In this document: positions 51,655 to 60,438 of the stretch, one piece after another
Layout of the letters: the number at the start of each line of letters is the position of its first letter
How positions within the stretch are numbered: the first letter of the stretch is position 1
Assembly (NCBI RefSeq): GCF_009910705.1
Contig: NZ_JAAAXJ010000004.1
Location: forward strand, 372,001-436,000
Direction of reading: 5' to 3'
DNA: 64,000 nt
Source: Microvirga arsenatis
GTDB lineage: Bacteria > Pseudomonadota > Alphaproteobacteria > Rhizobiales > Beijerinckiaceae
The notes under the pieces: model-generated
The model's input: only the letters and a program-made list of their open reading frames with translations
What the model was told of the DNA's origin: nothing
Databases searched by the model: none
Translations under genes and position numbers: made by a program

Positions 51655-53205
51655 TTACTTCTTCTTCCCGAACGGGAAGCCGCCGATGCCCGGCAGGCCG
51701 GGGATCTTGGCTCCGCCCAGGCCGGGCAGGCCCGGCACGCCCTTCGGCATCGGCGGAAGGCCGCCGGCGCCACCGGGGAAGTCGGGCAGCTTGCCGCCCA
51801 TCTGCTTCTGCAGCGCCTCGATCTGCTCCGGGGTCGGCTGGGGCATGCCGCCGCCGATCCCGAACATCTTGCCGAGCGCGCCGGCCATGCCCTTGCCCTT
51901 GCCGCCGCCCATCATCTTCATGACGTCGGCCATCTGGCGGTGCATCTTCAGAAGCTTGTTGACGTCCTCGACCTTCACGCCGGAGCCCGAGGCGATGCGC
52001 TTCTTGCGCGAGGCCTTGAGGATGTCCGGGTTGCGGCGCTCGGCCGGAGTCATCGAATCGATGATGGCGCGCTGGCGCTTGATGATCCTGTCGTCGAGAT
52101 TGGCGCTCTCGAGCTGCGCCTTCATCTTGGCCACGCCCGGCAGCATGCCCATGAGGCCGCCGAGCCCGCCGAGCTTCTCCATCTGGGCGAGCTGATCGCG
52201 CAGGTCGTCCAGGTCGAACTTGCCCTTGCGCATCTTGTCGGCCATGCGCTGGGCTTTTTCGGCATCGAAGTTCTCGGCCGCCCTCTCGACCAGCGAGACG
52301 ATGTCGCCCATGCCGAGGATGCGGTTGGCCACGCGGGAGGGATGGAACTCCTCCAGGGCGTCGACCTTCTCGCCCGTGCCGATGAGCTTGATCGGCTTAC
52401 CCGTAACGGCGCGCATGGACAGGGCAGCGCCGCCGCGGGCATCGCCGTCCATGCGGGTCAGCACGATGCCGGTGACGCCGAGGCGCTGGTCGAAGGCGCG
52501 GGCGGTGTTGACCGCGTCCTGGCCGGTGAGCGCGTCCGCCACGAGCAGGACCTCGTGCGGGTTGGTGGCGGCGCGCACCTCCGCGGCCTCCACCATCAGG
52601 GCCTCGTCCACGGTGACGCGGCCGGCGGTGTCGAGCATCACCACGTCGTAGCCGCCAAGCCGCGCGGCCTCCATGGCCCGCCGCGCGATCTGCACCGCGC
52701 TCTGGCCGGCGACGATGGGCAGCGTGTCGACGCCCACCTGCTTGCCCAGAACCGCGAGCTGCTCCTGGGCGGCGGGGCGGCGGGTGTCGAGGGAGGCCAT
52801 GAGCACCTTGCGGTTCTCGCGATCCTTCAGGCGCCGGGCGATCTTGGCGGTCGTCGTCGTCTTGCCGGAGCCCTGGAGGCCGACCATGAGGATGCCCACC
52901 GGCGGAACCGCGTTGAGGCTGATCACCTCCGCATCGGAGCCCAGCATCTCCACGAGCTGGTCGTGGACGATCTTGACCACCTGCTGGCCGGGGGAGACCG
53001 ACTTGACCACCTCGGCGCCGACCGCGCGGGCGCGCACCTTGTCCGTGAAGGAGCGCACCACCTCCAGCGCCACGTCGGCCTCCAGCAGGGCGCGGCGGAC
53101 CTCGCGCAGGGCCGCGTTGACATCCTCCTCGGTGAGTGCCCCGCGGCGCGTCAGCGAGCTGAGGATGTTGGAGAGCTTATCGGACAGGCCTTCGAACATG
53201 ATCAC
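51655..53205 (-). CDS. ffh: Signal recognition particle protein Ffh
   Basis: 516 residues: N domain, GTPase G domain with GLQGSGKTTTTAKIA, DTRRPAAQEQL, DTAGR and TRMDGD, then a Met-rich M domain ending in a Gly/Pro/Met tail (LPGLGGAKIPGLPGIGG). Recognises signal sequences and works with FtsY, encoded 7 kb away. Its start overlaps the stop of the TRASH-type gene (ATGA). Confidence 0.97.
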   Translation of the reverse strand: MIMFEGLSDKLSNILSSLTRRGALTEEDVNAALREVRRALLEADVALEVVRSFTDKVRARAVGAEVVKSVSPGQQVVKIVHDQLVEMLGSDAEVISLNAVPPVGILMVGLQGSGKTTTTAKIARRLKDRENRKVLMASLDTRRPAAQEQLAVLGKQVGVDTLPIVAGQSAVQIARRAMEAARLGGYDVVMLDTAGRVTVDEALMVEAAEVRAATNPHEVLLVADALTGQDAVNTARAFDQRLGVTGIVLTRMDGDARGGAALSMRAVTGKPIKLIGTGEKVDALEEFHPSRVANRILGMGDIVSLVERAAENFDAEKAQRMADKMRKGKFDLDDLRDQLAQMEKLGGLGGLMGMLPGVAKMKAQLESANLDDRIIKRQRAIIDSMTPAERRNPDILKASRKKRIASGSGVKVEDVNKLLKMHRQMADVMKMMGGGKGKGMAGALGKMFGIGGGMPQPTPEQIEALQKQMGGKLPDFPGGAGGLPPMPKGVPGLPGLGGAKIPGLPGIGGFPFGKKK

Positions 53206-53417
53206 TCAATTCCTCTTGCGATGAGAGGTACATCGCGATCCTCAAGGGCTTTTTCAAAGTGGCTGATGGCCGCCTCGAACTTGTCGCGGCAGCCCGGATT
53301 GCAGAAGCCGACCACTTCGCCGCGATAGAGGGTGAGCGAATCCGCCGCGATCGGCTTCCCCGACCACGGGCAGGTCTCGTTGATCGCGTCCTCGATGCGC
53401 AGGGCTTTGTCCGACAT
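53202..53417 (-). CDS. Small TRASH/YHS-like metal-binding protein
   Basis: 71 residues. C16 in NETCPWSGKPI, then 22 residues, C39, 3 residues, C43 in GFCNPGCRDKFE: this spacing is that of the TRASH domain, thought to bind metal. Often labelled glutathione S-transferase in databases, which the sequence does not support. Translationally coupled to ffh by a 4-base overlap. Confidence 0.75.
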   Translation of the reverse strand: MSDKALRIEDAINETCPWSGKPIAADSLTLYRGEVVGFCNPGCRDKFEAAISHFEKALEDRDVPLIARGIE

Positions 53418-53433
53418 CCGCTACCATCCTGTT

Positions 53434-53530
53434 TCGTCATGGCTGCACTTGATGCGGCCATCCACGTCTTTCAAGCACCAGGGCGGAAGGCGTGGATGAC
53501 CGGCTCGAGCCTGGTCATGACGGTCGAGTA
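53434..53530. repeat. Palindromic repeat (family B)
   Basis: Begins CGTCATGGCTGCACTTGATG and ends with the inverted GGTCATGACGG; related to 59361-59450 and 62391-62609. The rest of the 299-base gap to ridA (53531-53716) shows no gene or convincing signal. Confidence 0.7.
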
Positions 53531-53716
53531 AACCCAAATGAAAGCGCGCCCGAGGGCGCATCGCGCTGTCGGACGTTGACCTCCAGCCTCTCGGGCTGGG
53601 CGGCGGCTCAAAAGGGCTCGCTCTGCAGATTTGCGGTCAGGCGATAGAGGAAAGCGGCCGGCGAGTCAAGAAATTGGCCCAAACAAGCCTCATCCCGCCT
53701 CCACAGCAACAGGTTC

Positions 53717-54133
53717 CTAGCCCCCATCGGCGGCGATCGCTTCGATTTCGATCACGTATTCCGGTCGGGCCAGGGCTGAGACGACGAGAGCGGTGACGGA
53801 GGGTGCTTCACTCATGCTCCAACGTCTGCGCCGGATCTCTCCGAGCATCGGCGCATCGTTAGAGCAAGTCAGGAAGTAGGTGACCTTCACCAGATTGGTC
53901 GTGTTCATCCCGGCTGCGGCCAGCAAAGCTTCAACGTTGTCCATCGCCTGCTCGCACTGGTGTTCGAACTGAGGCGACAGCGCTCCATCGGGCGCGACCC
54001 CGAACTGTCCAGAGATAAACAGAAGGCGCTTCCCGGCAGGAACCTCGAAGGCATGGGAATAGATGGGACGAAAGGGATCCGGCACCTGCCAGACAGAGGC
54101 GGGGTTATGGCTCTTCACCGATGTCTCCAGCAT
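53717..54133 (-). CDS. RidA family protein
   Basis: 138 residues. FISGQFGVAPDGALSPQFEHQCEQAMDNVEALL, MNTTNLVKVTYFLT and a C-terminal EYVIEIEAIA (parts of the chain) fit RidA/YjgF. The Arg that binds the imine product's carboxylate in true RidA is not clearly at its place (ALARPEYVIEIEA contains Arg), so deaminase activity is likely but unproven. Less GC-rich than neighbours. Confidence 0.8.
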   Translation of the reverse strand: MLETSVKSHNPASVWQVPDPFRPIYSHAFEVPAGKRLLFISGQFGVAPDGALSPQFEHQCEQAMDNVEALLAAAGMNTTNLVKVTYFLTCSNDAPMLGEIRRRRWSMSEAPSVTALVVSALARPEYVIEIEAIAADGG

Positions 54134-54328
54134 GCTCGGGGATCGGCAACACCAAATCGACCATTCGACAAGGGTTCTTATGTTATTTCATTCTGTTGCC
54201 TCTATCTTGAGGAGTCAATCTCGAGCGCAGCTCATCAATTAGGGGATTGGGCCATCAAGTCGTTCAGCCCAACCTCTTGCGAAGACAGGTATGGCGCACC
54301 ACGCTTAAGCCTCTTGCACAGGTTTCCC

Positions 54329-55393
54329 ATGAAACGTCGTACATTCCTTAAAGTTGTGAGCTTGCCCGCTCTCACCGCGACTGGGCTGATCGGTTGGGCA
54401 ACGGCTGCCCGGTCACGCAACCGCTACTATGAAGGCCCCGTGAGCGACCATTTCGACGGGGTGCGGTTCTTCACGCCCGGCCAGCCGCAGGACAAGGGTC
54501 TCTTCGAGCTCGCCCGCTGGCGGCTCGGCGGTGGGCGCAGGGATTGGCCGGAGAGCTTCCCGAGCCCGTTCCGGGACAAGCCCCCGGCCGAGGTGCAGGG
54601 CCTGCGCAGCGCGCTGATCGGCCACGCCTCGTTCCTGATCCAGGTGGCCGGCCTCAACATCCTCACCGATCCGGTCTTCTCCGAGCGGGCGAGCCCCGTC
54701 TCCTTCGCCGGCCCCCAGCGGGTCAACCCGCCCGGCATCGCCTTTGAGGATCTCCCGCCCATCCACGTGGTGCTGATCACGCACAACCACTACGACCATC
54801 TCGACACCGAGACCCTAGGGATGCTCTGGCAGCGGCACCGGCCCAAGATCGTGGCGCCGCTCGGCAACGACGCGGTGATCCGGGCCGAGCATCCAGAGAT
54901 CCCGGTCGAGACGCGGGACTGGGGCGGCGCCGTCGACCTCGGCAGCGGCGTCACGGCCCATCTCGAGCCCGCCTATCATTGGTCGGCGCGGGGCATCAAC
55001 GACCGGCGCATGGCGCTCTGGTGCGCCTATGTGCTCACCACGCCGGCCGGCACGATCTACCACGTCGGCGACACGGGCTTCGGCGACGGAAAAATCTTCC
55101 ACGCCGTGCGTGAGCGCTTCGGCAGGCCGCGCCTGGCGCATCTGCCCATCGGCGCCTACGAGCCGCGCTGGTTCATGCAGCCGCAGCACATGAACCCGGA
55201 GGATGCCGTGAAGGTGCTGCGCATCGTCGAGGCCGAGCAGGCGCTGGGCCACCATTGGGGCACGTTCCGGCTCACCGACGAGGGCATCGAGGAGCCGCCG
55301 CAGGATCTCGCCGCCGCGCTCCAGGCCGCCGAGATCCCGGCAGACCGCTTCAGGGCGCTGCGGCCGGGCGAGGCATGGTCGCCGCCCGTGTGA
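54329..55393 (+). CDS. MBL-fold hydrolase (NAPE-PLD-like) with Tat-type signal
   Basis: 354 residues. The start MKRRTFLKVVSLPAL has the Tat consensus (RRTFLK). The MBL signature THNHYDHLD is complete (HxHxDH), with YHVGDTGFG and GHHWGTF as later metal ligands. It resembles the N-acyl-phosphatidylethanolamine phospholipase D and UlaG-like MBL enzymes, so a periplasmic lipid or phosphodiester substrate is possible. Its 3' end overlaps the convergent HAD gene by 44 bases. Confidence 0.85.
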   Translation: MKRRTFLKVVSLPALTATGLIGWATAARSRNRYYEGPVSDHFDGVRFFTPGQPQDKGLFELARWRLGGGRRDWPESFPSPFRDKPPAEVQGLRSALIGHASFLIQVAGLNILTDPVFSERASPVSFAGPQRVNPPGIAFEDLPPIHVVLITHNHYDHLDTETLGMLWQRHRPKIVAPLGNDAVIRAEHPEIPVETRDWGGAVDLGSGVTAHLEPAYHWSARGINDRRMALWCAYVLTTPAGTIYHVGDTGFGDGKIFHAVRERFGRPRLAHLPIGAYEPRWFMQPQHMNPEDAVKVLRIVEAEQALGHHWGTFRLTDEGIEEPPQDLAAALQAAEIPADRFRALRPGEAWSPPV

Positions 55394-56021
55394 GGATCGA
55401 CTCCGCGAGGTCCTGCGGAGCATCCACGAGGCAGGCGACGCCGGCGTCGAGCAGTTCCTGGCGTGAGCCGTAGCCCCAGGTCACGCCGATGCTTGCCAGC
55501 CCATTGGCCTTTGCCCCGATGGCATCGTGCTCCCGGTCGCCGATCATGACGGCGCGTGCCGGGTCGAAGCGCTCCTGCTCGAGGATATGCCGGATGAGAT
55601 CGCGCTTGTCGGCATTTCGGTTGTCCAGCTCCGAGCCGTAGATCCCGGCAAAGAAGCGCGACAGCTCGAAATGGTCGAGGATCCGCCGCGCATAGACATG
55701 AGGCTTCGACGTCGCGACGAAGAGTCGGACGCCCTGGTCCCGCAGATCCTGGAGCAGGGCCGGGATACCCTCATAGACCTCGTTCTCGAACAGGCCGCTC
55801 GCCCCGAACCGCTCCCGGTAGAGGCGCAGGGCCTCCTGTGCATCCTCGGGGCTGCCGAGCAGCTTCGTGAAGCTCGCGATCAGGGGCGGACCGATCATCC
55901 AGGTGAGTTCGTCCGCGTCCGGAACGGGGCGCCCCAGCCTATCCAAGGCATACTGGATCGAGCGGGTGATACCGGTTTTGGGGTCCGTCAGGGTGCCGTC
56001 GAGGTCGAAGAGCGCGATCAT
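55350..56021 (-). CDS. HAD superfamily hydrolase, phosphoglycolate phosphatase-like
   Basis: 223 residues. Motif I FDLDGTLTD (residues 5-13), motif II VATSKPH, motif IV MIGDREHDAIGAKANG. A helical cap fills 15-80. Substrate not decided (phosphoglycolate, pyrophosphate or other). The ATG overlaps the stop of the previous gene (ATGA). Extended overlap at the 3' end with the MBL gene. Confidence 0.86.
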   Translation of the reverse strand: MIALFDLDGTLTDPKTGITRSIQYALDRLGRPVPDADELTWMIGPPLIASFTKLLGSPEDAQEALRLYRERFGASGLFENEVYEGIPALLQDLRDQGVRLFVATSKPHVYARRILDHFELSRFFAGIYGSELDNRNADKRDLIRHILEQERFDPARAVMIGDREHDAIGAKANGLASIGVTWGYGSRQELLDAGVACLVDAPQDLAESILTRAATMPRPAAAP

Positions 56022-56719
56022 TCCTTCGGCTGAACGTAGATGTTCACCTCGAAATTGGTGTCCTGCGAATCCGTGAAGTCGCTCACGTATTCCTCGATGA
56101 AGGCGTCCTTGGCCACGATCTCCTTGATGTCGAGATAGGCCGTGATCGTCTCGTAGGTGCCGTCGATCTCGTCATAGGCATCCTTGTGGACGAAGCGGAA
56201 GGACTTGCCCTCCGGCGTCTTGCCGAACTTGATCTCGGGGGTCAGCTCGGTCTTGCCCCCGGGCACCGCCTCGATCGGCACCATCGCCTCGTATTTGAAG
56301 CCGTCGTCGTCCGTGTCGACGAAGATCGCGAGAGGCCGACCCGCGGGGTTCACCCCCGCCTTCTTCATCTCGGCGTCGAGCCTGGCGAAGGCGCTCTTCA
56401 GGCTGTCGTAGGCCTCGTCCCAGGTGCTGGTGCCGGAGAGCATCACCGCGGGCTTGGAGACGAGCACGCCCTCCTCCACCCCGGTCGGATCGCTCGGGTT
56501 CGGAAAGAGCGTGGCGCGGCCCGGCGGCTGCGCCGGCGCGGGGCTCGCGGGAGCGGCCGGGGCCGGAGTGGAAGGGGCGGCGGGAGCCGGGGGCTGAGCC
56601 GGAGCTTCGGCCGGGGCCGGAGCGGCCGGTGTCGGGGCGGCCGCGGGAGGGGTTTGCGCCAGGGCGACGCCGGAGCAGAGGGCCAGGACAAGAGCCAGAT
56701 GAGAAGAGCGCAGCCGCAT
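56018..56719 (-). CDS. Secreted GyrI-like domain protein
   Basis: 233 residues. Signal peptide (cleavage near ALAQT), Ala/Pro-rich linker (25-70), then an effector-binding-like domain (75-233) with PAVMLSGTSTWDEAYDSLKSAF, RFVHKDAYDEIDGTYETITAYL and EVNIYVQPK. The domain resembles GyrI/AraC effector-binding folds, and Rhizobiales carry secreted forms of unknown role. An ATG at 56746 would add nine residues. First gene of a two-gene transcript with the HAD gene. Confidence 0.72.
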   Translation of the reverse strand: MRLRSSHLALVLALCSGVALAQTPPAAAPTPAAPAPAEAPAQPPAPAAPSTPAPAAPASPAPAQPPGRATLFPNPSDPTGVEEGVLVSKPAVMLSGTSTWDEAYDSLKSAFARLDAEMKKAGVNPAGRPLAIFVDTDDDGFKYEAMVPIEAVPGGKTELTPEIKFGKTPEGKSFRFVHKDAYDEIDGTYETITAYLDIKEIVAKDAFIEEYVSDFTDSQDTNFEVNIYVQPKE

Positions 56720-56884
56720 GGGAAGAACGCCTAACCCGCGAATCATGGAAGGATACCTTGCTGCACCATAGGGGGGTTTCAGGGCAGCGGCGAGAGCATC
56801 GTTGCCCTCGGTTGGGGGACAGATCGCAGCAGGCCGCGCCGACCCCTCTCGCGATTTCCGGCATTTTCAGCCATATACGGCCCC

Positions 56885-57769
56885 ATGAGTGCCCTTTCGA
56901 ACAGCCGCTTCCTGAAGATGAACGGTCTCGGCAACGAGATCACCGTGCTCGACCTGCGCGGCTCCCCCCATCGGGTGAGCCCGGCGGAGGCGCGCGCCAT
57001 CGCGGCCGATCCGCGCTCGCGCTTCGACCAGCTCATGGTGCTGCACGACCCGGTGACGCCGGGCACCGACGCCTACATGCGCATCTACAACACGGACGGC
57101 TCGGAATCCGGCGCCTGCGGCAACGGCACCCGCTGCGTCGCCTGGGCGATGACGTCGGATCCGGTCATGAGCCGCCCTGTGGACCGCGACCTCGTGCTCG
57201 AGACCAAGGCCGGGCTCCTGCCCGTGGAGCGCGTCTCCGACCGGGTCTTCACCGTCGACATGGGCCCGCCGCGGCTTGCCTGGAACGAGATCCCCCTGCG
57301 CGATCCCTATCCGGACACCCGCGTCGTTGCCCTCGACACCAGGCTGCCCGAAGCACCCGAGCTGCAGGGCCCCTCCGCGGTGAGCATGGGCAATCCGCAT
57401 GTGATCTTCTGGGTCGGGGATGCGGCGGCCTACGATCTCGCCGCCATCGGGCCGGCCTTCGAGCGCGATCCGGCCCTGCCGGAGCGCGCCAACATCTCGT
57501 TTGCCCAGGTCGCCGGCCCCGAGCACATCGTGCTGCGCGTCTGGGAGCGCGGCGCGGGCGCCACCCGGGCCTGCGGCTCGGCCGCCTGCGCCACCCTCGT
57601 GGCGGCGGCCCGCAAGGGGCTCACCGGCCGCCGGGCCGTGGTGAGCCTGCCCGGCGGCGACCTCGTCATCGAATGGCGCGAAGGCGACGACCACGTGCTC
57701 ATGACCGGCCCGACCGAGCTGGAGCACGAGGGCACCCTCTCCCCTGCCCTCTTCGCGGAGGTGGCCTGA
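56885..57769 (+). CDS. dapF: Diaminopimelate epimerase
   Basis: 294 residues, two pseudo-symmetric halves. The two catalytic Cys are in [14 protein letters not shown] (C78) and in [13 protein letters not shown] (second half). Interconverts LL- and meso-diaminopimelate for lysine and peptidoglycan. The stop overlaps a possible mtaB start (TGATG). Confidence 0.97.
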   Translation: MSALSNSRFLKMNGLGNEITVLDLRGSPHRVSPAEARAIAADPRSRFDQLMVLHDPVTPGTDAYMRIYNTDGSESGACGNGTRCVAWAMTSDPVMSRPVDRDLVLETKAGLLPVERVSDRVFTVDMGPPRLAWNEIPLRDPYPDTRVVALDTRLPEAPELQGPSAVSMGNPHVIFWVGDAAAYDLAAIGPAFERDPALPERANISFAQVAGPEHIVLRVWERGAGATRACGSAACATLVAAARKGLTGRRAVVSLPGGDLVIEWREGDDHVLMTGPTELEHEGTLSPALFAEVA

Positions 57770-59079
57770 TGGAACGGGATCCCCTTCCCTCGCTGCGCTC
57801 GCCGGGGATGACCACCTCGACGCAGAATCGCGTCCAAGTGGTCACCTTCGGCTGCCGGCTCAACACCTACGAGTCGGAGGCCATGCAGCGCCATGCGGAA
57901 GAGGCGGGACTCGGCGAGGTGGTGATCGTCAACACCTGCGCGGTCACGGGCGAGGCGACGCGCCAGGCGCGCCAGTCGATCCGCAGGATCGCCCGCGAGA
58001 GGCCCGGTGCGCGCATCATCGTGACGGGCTGCGCGGCTCAAGTCGAGCCCGAGACCTTCGCGGCCATGCCTGAGGTGTCTCAGGTCGTCGGCAACCACGA
58101 GAAGATGAAGGCCGAGACCTGGGCCGGCCTGCGCGATTTCGGCGTGGGCCTCACGGAGAAGGTTCTGGTCAACGACATCATGGCGGTGAAGGAAACCGCC
58201 GTGCACCTCATCGACGGCATGCGCGGACGCACCCGCGCCTTCGTGCAGGTGCAGAACGGCTGCGACCACCGCTGCACCTTCTGCATCATTCCCTACGGCC
58301 GCGGCAATTCCCGCTCCGTGCCCATGGGCGCGGTGGTGGAGCAGGTGCGGACCCTCGTGGAGCACGGCTCCCGGGAGGTGGTGCTCACCGGCGTCGACAT
58401 CACGAGCTACGGCAAGGACCTGCCCGGCGAGCCGAAGCTCGGCACCCTGGTGAAGGGCCTGCTGCGCCACGTGCCCGAGCTGGAGCGGCTTCGGATCTCC
58501 TCCATCGACTCGGTAGAGGCGGACGACGATCTTCTCGACGTGATCGCGACCGAGCCTCGCCTGATGCCGCACCTGCATCTCTCGCTGCAGGCCGGCGACG
58601 ACATGATCCTGAAGCGCATGAAGCGCCGCCATCTGCGCAAGGACGCGATTGCCTTCTGCGAGCAGGTGAAAGCCTTACGCCCCGACATGGTCTTCGGCGC
58701 CGACATCATCGCGGGCTTCCCGACCGAGACCGAGGAGATGTTCGCCCGCTCCCTGGACATCGTCGAGGAATGCGGGCTGACGCATCTGCACGTCTTCCCC
58801 TTCTCGCCCCGCCCCGGCACGCCGGCCGCGCGTATGCCGCAGGTGGCGCGCGACGTGGTGAAGGAGCGCGCAAGGCGCCTGCGCGAGAAGGGCGAGGCCG
58901 CTTTGCTGAAGCACCTGTCGGAGGAGGTCGGCGCGCGGCGCAACGTGCTCGTCGAGACGAACCGGCTCGGCCGCACGGAAGGGTTCACGCTGGTGCGGTT
59001 CGCGGGCGAGGTGACGCCGGGCGAGATCGTGCCGGTGACCATCGCCGGACACGACGGCAAGGACCTGCTGGCGGCGTGA
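57769..59079 (+). CDS. mtaB: tRNA N6-threonylcarbamoyladenosine (t6A37) methylthiotransferase MtaB
   Basis: 436 residues if started at the overlapping ATG; an internal ATG at 57808 gives 423 residues and fits the family better. N-terminal UPF0004 domain with Cys in FGCRLN, NTCAVT and GCAAQ; radical-SAM CX3CX2C in CDHRCTFCIIPYGRG; TRAM-like tail EGFTLVRFAGEV. Forms ms2t6A in tRNA. The first 13 codons are part of a family A repeat, so the true start may be 57808. Confidence 0.95.
   Translation: MERDPLPSLRSPGMTTSTQNRVQVVTFGCRLNTYESEAMQRHAEEAGLGEVVIVNTCAVTGEATRQARQSIRRIARERPGARIIVTGCAAQVEPETFAAMPEVSQVVGNHEKMKAETWAGLRDFGVGLTEKVLVNDIMAVKETAVHLIDGMRGRTRAFVQVQNGCDHRCTFCIIPYGRGNSRSVPMGAVVEQVRTLVEHGSREVVLTGVDITSYGKDLPGEPKLGTLVKGLLRHVPELERLRISSIDSVEADDDLLDVIATEPRLMPHLHLSLQAGDDMILKRMKRRHLRKDAIAFCEQVKALRPDMVFGADIIAGFPTETEEMFARSLDIVEECGLTHLHVFPFSPRPGTPAARMPQVARDVVKERARRLREKGEAALLKHLSEEVGARRNVLVETNRLGRTEGFTLVRFAGEVTPGEIVPVTIAGHDGKDLLAA
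57772..57813. repeat. Family A REP-like repeat over the mtaB start
   Basis: The reverse complement begins GGTCATCCCCGGCGAGCGCA, the same unit as at 12455 and 46201. It spans the first codons of the long mtaB version and covers the ATG at 57808. Confidence 0.65.
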
Positions 59080-59312
59080 TGTCGGATTTTCTGAAAACAA
59101 CGATCTATGTCGAGCTTCTCAATGAAGGGACGCAAGTCTGGCGACCTGTCGAGGCCATTGAGCTACGCTCGAACACCTTCGTCCTCTTGTCGTCGGATGA
59201 TGCTGCCACCGAAGAGTGGCCATTCAAACCCGGTGAAATTGTCTCTTGTGAGAGCCGCGTTTTTGCGGATGGATCATCAGGGCTCGTTGCTACGGTCAAA
59301 ATTGCTCAATGA
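59079..59312 (+). CDS. Hypothetical small protein after mtaB
   Basis: 77 residues. The ATG lies in the TGATG overlap with mtaB. TTIYVELLNEGTQVWRPVEAIEL and EEWPFKPGEIVSCESRVF (parts) suggest a small beta-barrel. No known domain. Base composition is much less GC-rich than mtaB, so it is probably a later acquisition. Confidence 0.6.
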   Translation: MSDFLKTTIYVELLNEGTQVWRPVEAIELRSNTFVLLSSDDAATEEWPFKPGEIVSCESRVFADGSSGLVATVKIAQ

Positions 59313-59360
59313 GCTGATAAGAGCCCGCCGTATCCAGGCTTACTGACGCAACACTCCCGT

Positions 59361-59450
59361 GTCATGGCCGGGCTTGTCCCGGCCATCCCGAGTGGAAAAG
59401 CGTCGCGCTTTCCAGAAGCGAGATCACCGGCACAAGGCCGGTGATGACGA
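59361..59450. repeat. Palindromic repeat (family B)
   Basis: GTCATGGCCGGGCTTGTCCC at the left end and an inverted CACCGGC...GCCGGTG arm with GTGATGACGAA at the right end. It lies between the small gene and the opposite pseudouridine synthase gene. Confidence 0.75.
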
Positions 59451-59458
59451 AGAGGGTG

Positions 59459-60292
59459 TCAGGTCGGACCGTCCACACCGTCTACCATGACGCCGCACGT
59501 CGACACCTGCTCCCGCATATGCGCCGGCACCGGCGCCTCCACGAGGATCGGCGGCTTCCTCGGATAAAGCGGTACGGTCACGCTGCGGGCATGCAGGTGC
59601 AGGCCCGGTCCGCCGAAGCGCGGCGCCGTGCCGTAGATCGGATCGCCCAGGATCGGAAAGCCCGAGGCTTGGCAATGGACCCGCAGCTGATGGGTGCGGC
59701 CGGTGATCGGCCGCAACTCGAGCAGGGTGAGGGGCTTTTCACCCTCCCCTGGAGGGGGAGGGGCAGAGCGCGTCAGCGATCCGGGGTGGGGTGGCAGCAC
59801 CGACGATGGTCGTGCTTCCACCCCCTCCCGCGCCTCCGGCGCGACCTCCCCCCTCGAGGGGGAGGTGTGGCTCCGCCCCAGCACCCGCCACCGCGTCAGC
59901 GAAGGCTGGCCCTTCGGGTCCACCTTCATCCACCAGCCGCGGTCCGGCGATTTCGGGGCGAGGGGGAGGTCGATCTCGCCTTCCTCCTCCTTGGGTCCGC
60001 CCTCGACCACGGCCCAGTAGACCTTGTCGACCTCGTTCGTCCGGAACAGCTCGTTGAGGCGGGCGATGGCCTTGGGATGGCGGCCCAGCACCAGGCACCC
60101 GGAGGTATCCTTGTCGAGCCGGTGCGCGGCCTCCGGGCGGCGCGGCAGGCCGAAGCGCAAGGAATCGAGGTGATGGAACAGGGTTTCGCCGCCCTTGGGT
60201 CCCGGGTGGACGGGCAAACCGGCCGGCTTGTCGATCACGAGCATCAGGGCATCGCGATACAGCAATCGGCTCACTATCTCTTCCGCATTCAT
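59459..60292 (-). CDS. RluA family pseudouridine synthase with internal repeat-encoded segment
   Basis: 277 residues from the ATG before NAEEIVSRLL; upstream in-frame residues lack similarity. Catalytic D60 in AAHRLDKDTSG, LVIDKPAGLPVHPG at the start and LELRPITGRTHQLRVHC at about 191-207. Residues 142-186, between WRVLGRS and PLTLLELRP, are encoded by a palindromic repeat and look disordered (Ser, Pro, Gly, Arg, Glu). Family members lack this insert. The tRNA or rRNA target is unknown. It interrupts the mtaB-ftsY neighbourhood. Confidence 0.9.
   Translation of the reverse strand: MNAEEIVSRLLYRDALMLVIDKPAGLPVHPGPKGGETLFHHLDSLRFGLPRRPEAAHRLDKDTSGCLVLGRHPKAIARLNELFRTNEVDKVYWAVVEGGPKEEEGEIDLPLAPKSPDRGWWMKVDPKGQPSLTRWRVLGRSHTSPSRGEVAPEAREGVEARPSSVLPPHPGSLTRSAPPPPGEGEKPLTLLELRPITGRTHQLRVHCQASGFPILGDPIYGTAPRFGGPGLHLHARSVTVPLYPRKPPILVEAPVPAHMREQVSTCGVMVDGVDGPT
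59735..59869. repeat. Family C palindromic repeat inside the pseudouridine synthase gene
   Basis: Inverted C-run/G-run units near 59749-59763 and 59845-59865 plus a 30-base palindromic middle (59818-59845). The length is a multiple of three and the frame is kept across it. Confidence 0.8.
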
Positions 60293-60438
60293 GGTGCCTC
60301 GGCTAGAGCATCGGACCCGAAAGTGGAACCCGCTTTCGCGATTCATCCGATCCGACGCTTCGTGAGAGCGCATGGTTCGATGCGCGATCGGGGCATCTGC
60401 GTTAATTCAGGCACAGCGTACAAGGCAAAGCGAGACCC

